A DNA stretch of 64,000 nucleotides from Chryseobacterium jejuense. Its GTDB lineage: Bacteria > Bacteroidota > Bacteroidia > Flavobacteriales > Weeksellaceae. The notes beneath the pieces are model-generated. The model was not told the origin of the DNA. It saw only the letters and a list, made by a program, of their open reading frames with translations, and made no database searches. The stretch spans positions 124,001-188,000 of the forward strand of contig NZ_JAGIPR010000001.1 of assembly GCF_017877355.1 (NCBI RefSeq), given 5' to 3'. Made by a program: the position numbers and the translations under genes. Positions within the stretch are counted from its first letter, which is position 1. Every line of letters begins with the position of its first letter. Positions 10,378 to 18,379 of the stretch are shown in pieces.

Positions 10378-10394
10378 ATTATATCTTCTGACAA

Positions 10395-12122
10395 TTAGTT
10401 CATTCCAATATATTTGAACTTAAACAATTGACATGAAGTACCGTAATAATCCCAAAGGTGTAAGTTTGAATTGCCATCCATGGTACAGTTGGGAATGTCC
10501 CAGCCACGTGTAGGGTCCACCTTGGAAAGGATTTTATAATAACCATTGGAAACAGCAACTACCTGCCATGTCTGTGCATCATTACCATAGTTCTGCCAAA
10601 GCCTGATCGAAGTTCCCAGTGTATTACTATTGCTGGCCAGATCAATACAGCGGTTTGTTGCACTCGCTTTGGATACAAAACGCCAGTATCCATTGCCGGC
10701 GTCAATTGCAACCCAGCGTTGTGCAGCAGCACCATTTCTTGTCCATGGTCTTAACACTGCGCCATTGGCATCTTCTCCGGATTTTAGATCAAGTACTTTA
10801 TTGGCATCGGTCTGAAACTCGATCTCGTAAATACCATTATTGACCAGACTGCTGGTTGTGTTACAGTTTCCAACAGGATAATTTGAGGATGAGTATTGCT
10901 GGAACCACTGTTTAACTGGTGCGGCGCAGGCTTCCCAATCGTTGTTGTAGGCTGTTCCTGCATTAGGATCGCCTTTGTGTAGGAGATTATCCGGGGCAAG
11001 AACATTCCAGCTCACATTGCCCGATTGATCCACAATATATTTTAAATTGGCGCCAAAGCCGTTTCCGCCTGCCGTCCCGGTTGTGCCGATGCCGAAGGTT
11101 CCATATCCCTGAGGTGCCCAATCGGTCTCAGTAATAGCGATTGGCGCAATGTCTGCAACCGGTTTAACATTGATATTCCATGCATTTTGAAAGGATTGAT
11201 AATTGTTGACACCACCCCAGTAAGCAGGGTAAATGTGAACAGCATAGCCAATATTACCACCTGTGATCGGGTTATTGACATAGCCTTGGTAATGGGATTG
11301 CCAGCCCGTACCCGGTATCCAGCAAACATTGTTGGCCCCGTTGTTACGGATGATATTGACTAATGGCTGGAAGAAATTTTTAAGCGCTGCAAAATGTTCA
11401 TTTCCTGTAGTACCCCATGTACCATTGGTCCCCAGGATTTCAACAGGTTCGTTGGCTAATTCGAACATCACGTTGTCAGCATTCTTTAAGCCCGGATGCT
11501 GCGACAAAAAGGTCCATACGGTTTTAAGGTAACTATGATAGGCATCATTGACTGCGATACGATGTGGGCATACACCAGGTGGGCGTAGGATGACATACAT
11601 ACCTCGGCTTCGTGCGTGGTTGATTAAAGGAATAATGACTTGATCAGTGTAGGTAACCAAGCGGTTATAATTGAATCGTGAGATATCATTCTCGGGGATA
11701 GCCGGGCCGGGATCATTGGTCCAATACGGATCGATGTGAAGGCGAATGTAATTAAGGTTCCAGCCATCAGCAGTGCTGCTGAGCTTGTTCATGACTGCTT
11801 TGTTATAGTTCAGAGCTCCCTGTACATTATAATTGTCCCAGGTACAGTAGCCGGAGTTCGAACCATATTGACAGCCATTGAACCAAGGGCTGGGTGTTAT
11901 GGCAACCCCATGTAAGACAACGTTATTGCCACAGGGATCTTTGAGGTACTTGCCGCCGACATGCAGGGTAGGTGTTGTTGCCAATGCCAATGCAGAAGCA
12001 TCTTTATTGGTCCTTAGGTTTATTTCAGATTCTTCTAGTAAAGTTTTTTCTTCTATCCGTGAGCAGCTGGAAAGAATGGTCAGTAGAAAGGCCAGAAGTA
12101 GCCACATTTTGTTTGTTCTCAT
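10395..12122 (-). CDS. GH5-family glycanase lipoprotein with C-terminal ricin-type (CBM13) lectin
   Basis: A 575-residue surface or periplasmic lipoprotein; the lipobox is ILSSC with C20. Residues about 50-412 form a GH5 (clan A) barrel. It has NYIRLHIDP, the acid/base E225 in FELANEP, HIYPAYWGG and the nucleophile E332 in AITETDW, so it should be an active endo-beta-glycanase; cellulose, mannan or xyloglucan cannot be told apart by eye. Residues about 425-575 are a beta-trefoil with QRW, QTW and QLF repeats, a carbohydrate-binding lectin. Base composition is richer than its neighbours: by hand count 35 of 60 bases at 11041-11100 and 32 of 60 at 11101-11160 are G or C, against 21 of 60 at 8281-8340. 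This suggests acquisition by transfer. Confidence 0.88.
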   Translation of the reverse strand: MRTNKMWLLLAFLLTILSSCSRIEEKTLLEESEINLRTNKDASALALATTPTLHVGGKYLKDPCGNNVVLHGVAITPSPWFNGCQYGSNSGYCTWDNYNVQGALNYNKAVMNKLSSTADGWNLNYIRLHIDPYWTNDPGPAIPENDISRFNYNRLVTYTDQVIIPLINHARSRGMYVILRPPGVCPHRIAVNDAYHSYLKTVWTFLSQHPGLKNADNVMFELANEPVEILGTNGTWGTTGNEHFAALKNFFQPLVNIIRNNGANNVCWIPGTGWQSHYQGYVNNPITGGNIGYAVHIYPAYWGGVNNYQSFQNAWNINVKPVADIAPIAITETDWAPQGYGTFGIGTTGTAGGNGFGANLKYIVDQSGNVSWNVLAPDNLLHKGDPNAGTAYNNDWEACAAPVKQWFQQYSSSNYPVGNCNTTSSLVNNGIYEIEFQTDANKVLDLKSGEDANGAVLRPWTRNGAAAQRWVAIDAGNGYWRFVSKASATNRCIDLASNSNTLGTSIRLWQNYGNDAQTWQVVAVSNGYYKILSKVDPTRGWDIPNCTMDGNSNLHLWDYYGTSCQLFKFKYIGMN

Positions 12123-12228
12123 AATTTATATATTTAAAGGGTTATTGATCTTATTTTTTAGCCATCAATATCTCGGTTCCCTAACCTGCGCAGGAGTATT
12201 GGGGTGGATAAGTGAAACTTCTTAATCT

Positions 12229-12480
12229 TTATTGACGCTGGATTTTGATGAGGCTTGATGTCATATTTTCTATTACACTGACTAACCTGCTTGTCTCCCG
12301 GTTTTCTTTATCTAATTCTCCAACACTAGTTTCGGACAGGATAATGGAATGATCTCTATTCAGTTTCGGATTTGAAAACCTTTTCTTCTCTTTTTCTGGG
12401 TTTACCATGTATGTAAGCATGGAGTTGTGAAAATTTGATTTACTATTAAATATGGTTATTAGTTTTGTATAAAAATACAT
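12229..12480 (-). CDS. Doubtful small hypothetical protein
   Basis: An 83-codon frame, or 59 codons from the internal start MVNPEKEKKRF. It is rich in K, E, S and N with no recognisable domain, signal peptide or membrane segment. It lies about 105 nt upstream of the GH5 gene on the same strand and may be only leader DNA that happens to be open. Confidence 0.15.
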   Translation of the reverse strand: MYFYTKLITIFNSKSNFHNSMLTYMVNPEKEKKRFSNPKLNRDHSIILSETSVGELDKENRETSRLVSVIENMTSSLIKIQRQ

Positions 12481-12679
12481 ATATTATTAAATATAAACCA
12501 ATGTTTTATTAAAAATTAACATAAAAATCAATATCATAAATAAGATAATTGACAAATAGTTGTAATGCTTTCTGTAATAGGACAAAATAAAAGACCTTAT
12601 CATAAATTTTCATTGACATACTCATAAAAAAGACGAAATGACTGTTTGGCTTGCCTGAAATTTGTCCATATAAGCATAA

Positions 12680-12705
12680 AAAAATCTCACAGAAGTGAGA
12701 TTTTT
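12680..12705 (-). terminator. Terminator downstream of araR
   Basis: Perfect 11-bp hairpin AAAAATCTCAC / GTGAGATTTTT with a 4-nt loop, about 135 nt past the araR stop codon on the minus strand. Confidence 0.75.
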
Positions 12706-12838
12706 ATTATTCATCGTAAAATCATAGACGTATGTGGAGATGCGGAAAGTTGATGATGAGTTTTTTGGTTTTAGTTTTTTCAATCTTAAAATGCAACTTT
12801 TCTGAAAACATTTTTATTCAAAAAAAATTAAATAGATT

Positions 12839-13525
12839 TTAAATTTTAAACATAAATCCTTGTGAGATTTTTTTGTTATATTTTTTTTCGTCAAAGCGGT
12901 AAAGAAAAGAACCTTTTCTGGATGAGGTCATGTCCTTTTTATTGGTATTGACAAGGATATCCATACTATTGATCTTGCTGGTGAAATTCCGCTTGTCGAA
13001 TTTTTCATCAAAAATAGCCTCATATAGATTCTGAAGATCTTTCATCGTGAATTTTTCAGGAAGAAGCTCAAACCCTATAGGCCCGGTGGAAGCTCTTCTT
13101 CTCAGTCTGGCCACAGCATCTTTTACCATTTCATTATGATCGAAAATAAGGTCAGGTGCTTTCTGAAGTTCAACCCATTTTGCACTGTACTGCTCATTGA
13201 TCTGAATATCTTTCTCTATATTGATCAGTGCATAATAAGAAATTGACATGATTCTGGCTGTTGGTTCACGTTTGATTTCCGTATAACATTTCAGCTGCTC
13301 AAGATAAATATTCTCAAGACCGGTCAACGTATACAAAACCCTGTTGGCTGCCTCATCAGAAGTCTCGTCACTACCAATAAAGCCACCCATCAACGACCAT
13401 TCACCCATCTGCGGTTCAAAATTTCTTTTTACCAAAAGGATTTTAAGATTTTCGCCGTCAAAACCGAAAATAATACAGTCAACAGCAACAAGGTGTTTGG
13501 GATATTGGGAGTAATCCTCAGTCAT
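12839..13525 (-). CDS. araR: Nudix-fold transcriptional regulator of arabinose utilisation (AraR/NrtR type)
   Basis: The 228 residues comprise an N-terminal Nudix fold (about 1-145) and a C-terminal winged helix-turn-helix (about 150-228, with EKFTMKDLQNLYEAIFDEKFDKRNF). This is the architecture of the Bacteroides AraR regulator, in which L-arabinose is the effector. The Nudix box is degenerate: GFIGSDE keeps the G-x5-E start, but the catalytic REUxEE part reads RVLYTL. Hydrolase activity is therefore not expected and the fold should act as a sugar sensor. The gene diverges from the arabinoxylan operon. The intergenic region carries two copies of the inverted repeat also found before araB, one in front of araR itself, implying autoregulation. 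The alternative, NrtR controlling NAD synthesis, is unsupported by context. Confidence 0.88.
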   Translation of the reverse strand: MTEDYSQYPKHLVAVDCIIFGFDGENLKILLVKRNFEPQMGEWSLMGGFIGSDETSDEAANRVLYTLTGLENIYLEQLKCYTEIKREPTARIMSISYYALINIEKDIQINEQYSAKWVELQKAPDLIFDHNEMVKDAVARLRRRASTGPIGFELLPEKFTMKDLQNLYEAIFDEKFDKRNFTSKINSMDILVNTNKKDMTSSRKGSFLYRFDEKKYNKKISQGFMFKI

Positions 13526-13541
13526 CTTTTATATTTTAATA

Positions 13542-13549
13542 CAAAGGTA
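13542..13549 (-). promoter_or_regulatory. Putative -7 box of araR
   Basis: TACCTTTG on the minus strand matches TAnnTTTG and lies 16 nt before the araR start codon. The operator at 13574-13596 is upstream, at and above the expected -33 position. Confidence 0.45.
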
Positions 13550-13573
13550 AAGCTTTTATAGATATAATTTTAT

Positions 13574-13596
13574 ATAAATGTAATTTATACACTTTT
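13574..13596. promoter_or_regulatory. Predicted AraR operator in front of araR
   Basis: ATAAATGT-N7-ACACTTTT, same arm length and spacing as the araB and transaldolase sites, with two changes from the perfect palindrome. It suggests autoregulation. Confidence 0.65.
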
Positions 13597-13986
13597 AAAT
13601 CTGAATCATTTATTTCATTAAAATTATGGCTAAAGGATATTTTGGGAGTTGAAACAGTCATCAAAACTGGAAAATACCATTGAAATCAGGTTAATTGTAT
13701 ATGAATTGGATGTTAAAATTGTGTTAAAATTAAAATTTGAGTTAATAATAGTCAAACAAAATAGCTTGGCGTTAAAAATACGATAAGGTAATTGTTATAT
13801 TATTGAAATTATTGCTAAAACATATCCTGAAATCATTTTCATTGGGAATCGCGTGATTGTATGATTTTATCTTTCTGTAAATTGATTATCTTATTTTTTA
13901 TGATAAGGGTGCGCTTTTTTTGTTATTTTTAGGGCTTTAATAAAGGTTTTAAAAGAAAAAATGGATGGCACGGGTTCAAAAAATGT

Positions 13987-14016
13987 TTGGTATATTGATT
14001 CTTTCCATTATTTTAG
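13987..14016 (+). promoter_or_regulatory. Putative promoter of the arabinoxylan operon
   Basis: TTG at 13987-13989, 19 nt, then TATTTTAG at 14009-14016, one change from TAnnTTTG. The operator at 14015-14037 overlaps the -7 box and the expected transcription start, a classical repressor position. The leader would be very short, about 15-20 nt. Confidence 0.45.
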
Positions 14017-14037
14017 AAATGTTGAATTAACATTTAT
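14015..14037. promoter_or_regulatory. Predicted AraR operator in front of the arabinoxylan operon
   Basis: AGAAATGT-N7-ACATTTAT. It ends 2 nt before the GH127/146 start codon and shares arm length and spacing with the other three sites. Confidence 0.7.
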
Positions 14038-14039
14038 CC

Positions 14040-16412
14040 ATGACCCCAAGACTTTCGGTTCTTTTATTGTGTTTTGCTTCATTTACCTCAGCTCAGGTGA
14101 AGGAGAAAATTCATTATTTTCCTTTGGAAACTGTTCAGTTATCAGAGGGTGTTTTCAATAAAGCCATGATGGCAGACAGGAAATATCTCATGGCTATAGA
14201 ACCGGATAGGTTGCTGGCTCCTTACCTTAAAGAAGCCGGACTGAAACCAAAGGCAGGGAATTATCCCAATTGGGAAAATACAGGATTGGACGGGCACATA
14301 GGAGGACACTATATTTCTGCTTTATCCCTGATGTATGCCTCTACAGGAGATTCTGCAATAAAACAGAGGATTGATTATATGGTTAACGAGCTGGAACGCT
14401 GTCAGAATACCTCTCCGGATGGATATATCTCAGGAATTCCGGATGGAAAAAAAATATGGAAAGAGATTAAACAGGGAAACATACGTGCTTCAGGCTTCGG
14501 TTTGAACGATCGGTGGGTACCTTTATATAATATTCACAAGCTGTATGCAGGATTACGCGATGCTTATTGGTATGCAAAAAGTGAAAAAGCAAAGACAATG
14601 CTTACCAGGCTTACGGATTGGATGATGAGTGAAGTCGCAGATCTTTCTGATGAACAGATACAGGATATGCTGCGCAGTGAACATGGAGGCCTCAATGAAG
14701 TTTTTGCTGACGTCTATGATATTACTCACGATAAAAAATATCTGCAGCTGGCTCACCGTTTTTCCCATCAGGCTATCCTTACTCCTCTTTTGTCAGGAGA
14801 AGATAAGCTTACAGGTCTCCATGCCAATACACAGATTCCAAAAGTAATCGGATACAAACGTATTGCTGATCTTGAAAACAATAAATCATGGAGTAATGCC
14901 GCTGATTTTTTCTGGCATAATATTACAGAGAAAAGATCATCAGTTATCGGAGGGAACAGCGTTAGTGAGCATTTTAATCCTGTCAATGATTTCGGCAGCA
15001 TGATAAAAGGTATTGAAGGTCCGGAAACCTGCAATACCTACAATATGCTCAAGCTTACTAAAGAGCTTTATGCAACGCTGCCCGAATCATACTATATAGA
15101 TTATTACGAAAAAGCATTGTACAATCATATCCTTTCCACGGAAAATCATGATCAGGGAGGGTTCGTTTACTTTACCCCGATGCGTCCCGGGCATTACCGT
15201 GTTTATTCACAGCCTCAGACTAGTTTCTGGTGCTGTGTAGGTTCAGGAATGGAAAATCATGCCAAATATGGGGAGATGATCTATGCCCGGTCGGATAAGG
15301 ATTTATATGTGAACCTGTTTATTCCTTCCACGCTTACATGGAAACAGCAACGGGTAGTGCTCCGTCAGGTCAATAACTTCCCGGAAGTTCCTGAAACAAC
15401 ATTGATCTTTGATGCTGCAGGAAAGTCAGAATTTAATTTAAAACTGAGATGCCCGGAATGGACAACACCTTCGGAAGTGAAAATCCTGATCAACGGAAAA
15501 CTAGAAAAAGTACAACGTGGTTCCGACGGCTATTTTACACTGACTAAAAAATGGAAAAAAGGAGATGTCGTGAAAATGACTTTACCCATGCATCTTTCCG
15601 CAGAACAACTACCTGACCGCTCCAGTTATTATGCATTCAAATACGGACCTGTAGTGCTTGCTGCAGAATACGGAACCGAAAATCAGCAGGGACTTCTTGC
15701 TGATGACAGCAGAGGCGGTCATATTGCTCACGGTCCGCAGATTCCTTTAAACGAAATTCCCGTTATCCTTGGAAATCCTTCCGAGGTAGTCAATCATGTT
15801 AAACCGGATAATAAAAGTCTGAATTTTATCCTTACAGGACTTTATCCGTCTGAAAAATTTAAAGAAGGCTTACGTCTTGTGCCGTTTTACAGTATTCAGG
15901 CAAAAAGATATATCCTGTACTGGCCGCAGGCTGATAAAAATGGGATAGAAAATACATTGAAGCAGAGAGCAAAAGAGGAAGCGGAAACCAGAAAGCTGGA
16001 TATGATCACCGCAGATAAGATCCAGCTGGGTGAACAGCAGCCGGAATCAGATCATTTTATAGAAAGCAAAGACTCAGGCACAGGATATAGGGAAGACCGT
16101 CATTTCCGTGATGCCAAAGGCTGGTTCAGTTATCAGATGAAAAATAACGGAAAAAATGCTTCATACCTTTACCTCCTGTATTTTGATGCCAATACCAACT
16201 GTACGCTGAATGTTGAGATCAATGGTAAAAAAATCATCACTCAAAATCTGGAAGGGAAGTCTGGAAGCTCACCTCAATATCTTGTCTTTCCGATACCGGA
16301 TTCAGAGAAGAATAAAGAAAATCTTACTGTAAAGTTCCTGGCAGAGGAAAAACTAATGACTGCTAAAGTCATCGAAGTCCGTTTACTGACAGGAAATTAC
16401 GAAAAGAAATAA
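14040..16412 (+). CDS. GH127/GH146 beta-L-arabinofuranosidase-type enzyme (DUF1680), secreted
   Basis: A 790-residue exported protein of the DUF1680 superfamily, which contains GH127 and GH146 beta-L-arabinofuranosidases. The signal peptide is short (MTPRLSVLLLCFASFTSAQ). An (alpha/alpha)6 barrel carries the zinc-cysteine centre of the family: E329 and C331 in GPETCNTY, and C398-C399 in SFWCCVGSG, where the first cysteine of the pair corresponds to the nucleophile of HypBA1. C-terminal beta domains follow, with an extra segment at about 700-790. The start at 14040 is the only ATG that retains the signal peptide, since an in-frame stop lies 10 nt upstream. It is the first gene of a six-gene operon. 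Assignment to GH127 or GH146 needs a profile search. Confidence 0.88.
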   Translation: MTPRLSVLLLCFASFTSAQVKEKIHYFPLETVQLSEGVFNKAMMADRKYLMAIEPDRLLAPYLKEAGLKPKAGNYPNWENTGLDGHIGGHYISALSLMYASTGDSAIKQRIDYMVNELERCQNTSPDGYISGIPDGKKIWKEIKQGNIRASGFGLNDRWVPLYNIHKLYAGLRDAYWYAKSEKAKTMLTRLTDWMMSEVADLSDEQIQDMLRSEHGGLNEVFADVYDITHDKKYLQLAHRFSHQAILTPLLSGEDKLTGLHANTQIPKVIGYKRIADLENNKSWSNAADFFWHNITEKRSSVIGGNSVSEHFNPVNDFGSMIKGIEGPETCNTYNMLKLTKELYATLPESYYIDYYEKALYNHILSTENHDQGGFVYFTPMRPGHYRVYSQPQTSFWCCVGSGMENHAKYGEMIYARSDKDLYVNLFIPSTLTWKQQRVVLRQVNNFPEVPETTLIFDAAGKSEFNLKLRCPEWTTPSEVKILINGKLEKVQRGSDGYFTLTKKWKKGDVVKMTLPMHLSAEQLPDRSSYYAFKYGPVVLAAEYGTENQQGLLADDSRGGHIAHGPQIPLNEIPVILGNPSEVVNHVKPDNKSLNFILTGLYPSEKFKEGLRLVPFYSIQAKRYILYWPQADKNGIENTLKQRAKEEAETRKLDMITADKIQLGEQQPESDHFIESKDSGTGYREDRHFRDAKGWFSYQMKNNGKNASYLYLLYFDANTNCTLNVEINGKKIITQNLEGKSGSSPQYLVFPIPDSEKNKENLTVKFLAEEKLMTAKVIEVRLLTGNYEKK

Positions 16413-16445
16413 ATGCTGAAATAAAACTAACAACAGATTTTTCCC

Positions 16446-18350
16446 ATGAAAAACAGAACTTTATACTTATTACTTTTTTTGGCGGCAATTTGCAGTTTTC
16501 ATGCAAAAGTAAGGCTTCCCGCTTTGGTTTCAGACGGAATGATCCTTCAGAGAAACCAGGATCTGAAGATCTGGGGATATGCAGATGCAGGAGAAAAAAT
16601 TACCATTAAGTTTATCAATAAAACTTATAATACCACAGCTGATCAGAATGGCAACTGGGCTCTTATGCTTCCAAAGCTTAATGCCGGCGGTCCATTTACC
16701 ATGATGATTAATGAGATCACGCTTAAAGATATTCTTATTGGCGATGTGTGGGTAGCCTCAGGACAATCTAATATGGAACTTCCGATGCGCAGACTGACGC
16801 CTCTGTATGAAAATGAAATTAAAAATGCGAATAATCAGAATATAAGATTCTTCACTGTCCCGCAGAAATACAATTTTAAAGCTCCGCAAAATGATCTTGA
16901 CGGAGGAAAGTGGGAAAGTACAAACCCTCAAACCATTCTTAATTTTTCAGGGGTTGCTTATTTTTTTGCCAAAGAACTGAACGAAAAAAATAAAGTTCCT
17001 GTAGGAATCATTCATACCAGTCTGGGAGGCTCTCCGGTTCAGGCCTGGATGGATGAAAAATCACTGAAAAAATATCCGGAATATCTTGCTGAAGCAGAAA
17101 AATGGAAAAATGACGCCCTGATACAATCTACGGAATCCCAGGAAAGATCATTGAGCAAAGCATGGTATGCAGAGCTTGATCAGAGCGATATCGGGCTGAA
17201 TCAGCACTGGGAAAAAGATAATGCAAACGATTCCGGATGGAAAACGATGATAGTACCTGGATCATGGGAGGATCAGGAAGGCTCGTTTGACGGTTCAGTA
17301 TGGGTCCGCAAAGAAATTGTCCTGCCCAAAGGAGCAGATCAGAAAACAGCATTTTTAAATCTGGGAAGGATAAAAGATGCTGATGTTACTTACATCAATG
17401 GAATTAAAGTAGGAAATGTAACTTATGAATATCCGCCACGCTGGTATGACATTCCGAAAGGTGTTTTAAAAGAAGGGAAAAATACGATTACGGTAAGAGT
17501 AATGAATGGCAGCGGAAAAGGACAATTTATTGCTGATAAACCCTATTACCTTGAAATTGACGGACAAAAAACAGACCTGAAAGGCGAGTGGAAATATAAA
17601 ATAGGAGCCAAAATGGAAAAAATGGCTCCGGGACAAACATTTATCCGCTGGAAACCGGTAGGACTTTATAATGCCATGATTCATCCGCTGATCAATTATA
17701 AAATCAAAGGATTTATCTGGTACCAAGGAGAAAGCAATACAGGAAAACCAAAAGAATACGGAGATTTGCTGTCGACAATGATCTCAGACTGGCGCTCAAA
17801 ATGGAACAAGAATGATTTACCTTTCCTGATTGTACAGCTGGCCAATTTTATGGAGAAAAAAGATCAACCATTGGATAGCGGCTGGGCTGAGCTGAGAGAA
17901 CAGCAGAGACAGGTTTCTCTCCATGTTCCTTATGCTGGGCTTGCAGTAACCATTGATCTGGGAGAATGGAATGATATTCATCCGCTCAATAAAAAAACAG
18001 TGGGTGACAGGCTTGCTTTACAGGCCCTTAAAATCGGTGAAGACAAAAAAATAATTGCTGACGGCCCTGTTTATCAGTCGATGAAAACAGAAGGAAATAC
18101 CATTATTCTATCCTTTAAACCCGGTACAGATCATCTGATACAGGGAGACCTCAAAGGTTTTGCCATACAGCAGAAAGACGGCAGCTACCAGTGGGCAAAA
18201 GCAAAAACAAAAGGCAATAAGGTCATTGTATGGAATGATCAGGTAACCAGCCCAGTTAATGTACGCTATGATTGGGCTGATAACCCGGATGGAAATCTTA
18301 AAAGCAAAAGCGGACTTCCTGCTTCACCTTTTACAACAGAAGAAAATTAA
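16446..18350 (+). CDS. SGNH-type carbohydrate esterase (sialate O-acetylesterase-like)
   Basis: A 634-residue secreted protein with a signal peptide of about 20 residues. It has the SASA/DUF303 organisation: the nucleophile S108 in VASGQSNMELPM and IIHTSLGGSPVQAWM. A GH2-like jelly-roll sandwich is inserted at about 275-380 (SWEDQEGSFDGSVWVRKE onward). KGFIWYQGESNTG follows, and the catalytic histidine region NDIHPLNKKTVGDR near the C-terminus. In a xylan operon it most likely removes acetyl groups from xylan or its oligosaccharides. Members are often annotated as 9-O-acetylesterase, but sialic acid is unlikely here. It lies 33 nt after the GH127/146 gene. Confidence 0.87.
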   Translation: MKNRTLYLLLFLAAICSFHAKVRLPALVSDGMILQRNQDLKIWGYADAGEKITIKFINKTYNTTADQNGNWALMLPKLNAGGPFTMMINEITLKDILIGDVWVASGQSNMELPMRRLTPLYENEIKNANNQNIRFFTVPQKYNFKAPQNDLDGGKWESTNPQTILNFSGVAYFFAKELNEKNKVPVGIIHTSLGGSPVQAWMDEKSLKKYPEYLAEAEKWKNDALIQSTESQERSLSKAWYAELDQSDIGLNQHWEKDNANDSGWKTMIVPGSWEDQEGSFDGSVWVRKEIVLPKGADQKTAFLNLGRIKDADVTYINGIKVGNVTYEYPPRWYDIPKGVLKEGKNTITVRVMNGSGKGQFIADKPYYLEIDGQKTDLKGEWKYKIGAKMEKMAPGQTFIRWKPVGLYNAMIHPLINYKIKGFIWYQGESNTGKPKEYGDLLSTMISDWRSKWNKNDLPFLIVQLANFMEKKDQPLDSGWAELREQQRQVSLHVPYAGLAVTIDLGEWNDIHPLNKKTVGDRLALQALKIGEDKKIIADGPVYQSMKTEGNTIILSFKPGTDHLIQGDLKGFAIQQKDGSYQWAKAKTKGNKVIVWNDQVTSPVNVRYDWADNPDGNLKSKSGLPASPFTTEEN

Positions 18351-18379
18351 ATTTAACATAGAAAATCTTATCAAATTCA

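Larger units (their letters stand above)
9922..10428. repeat. Imperfect tandem duplication of the symporter/GH5 convergent gene junction
   Basis: Copy A is about 9922-10181 and copy B about 10182-10428. Each copy runs: last ~50 bases of the symporter gene, a segment with TCAATAGT and TTCGTTTCACTGTCAATTTT, then GAAGCAAAATTG, then a hairpin terminator built on GATGCT or ATGCTT/AGCATC, then the last codons of a lectin gene on the minus strand. In copy A the minus strand reads FRFKYIEMN and stop, against FKFKYIGMN and stop at the end of the intact GH5 gene. Copy B's symporter-like tail reads TLVLIVMAMLLLIIL. It is therefore a decayed duplication and not functional coding DNA. Confidence 0.8.
12123..12838. 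other. Long intergenic region between the GH5 gene and araR
   Basis: About 715 AT-rich bases. It holds the upstream region of the GH5 gene, one doubtful minus-strand frame (12229-12480) and the araR terminator at 12680-12705. I find no AraR-type inverted repeat in it, which suggests the GH5 gene is not in that regulon. Confidence 0.6.
13526..14039. other. Divergent regulatory region araR / arabinoxylan operon
   Basis: About 514 AT-rich bases with two predicted operators, one near each end, and promoter elements for both directions. The middle part (13640-13960) shows nothing further that I can name; short frames there lack recognisable features. Confidence 0.6.

Noticed and set aside
12839-13525. 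Interpretation as an active Nudix hydrolase or an NAD-metabolism NrtR
   Set aside because: The catalytic glutamates are missing, and the operators lie at sugar genes, not NAD genes.
13961-14161. 66-codon frame overlapping the araR/xylan promoter and the GH127/146 start
   Set aside because: It overlaps the operator and the signal-peptide codons in another frame and has no features of its own.
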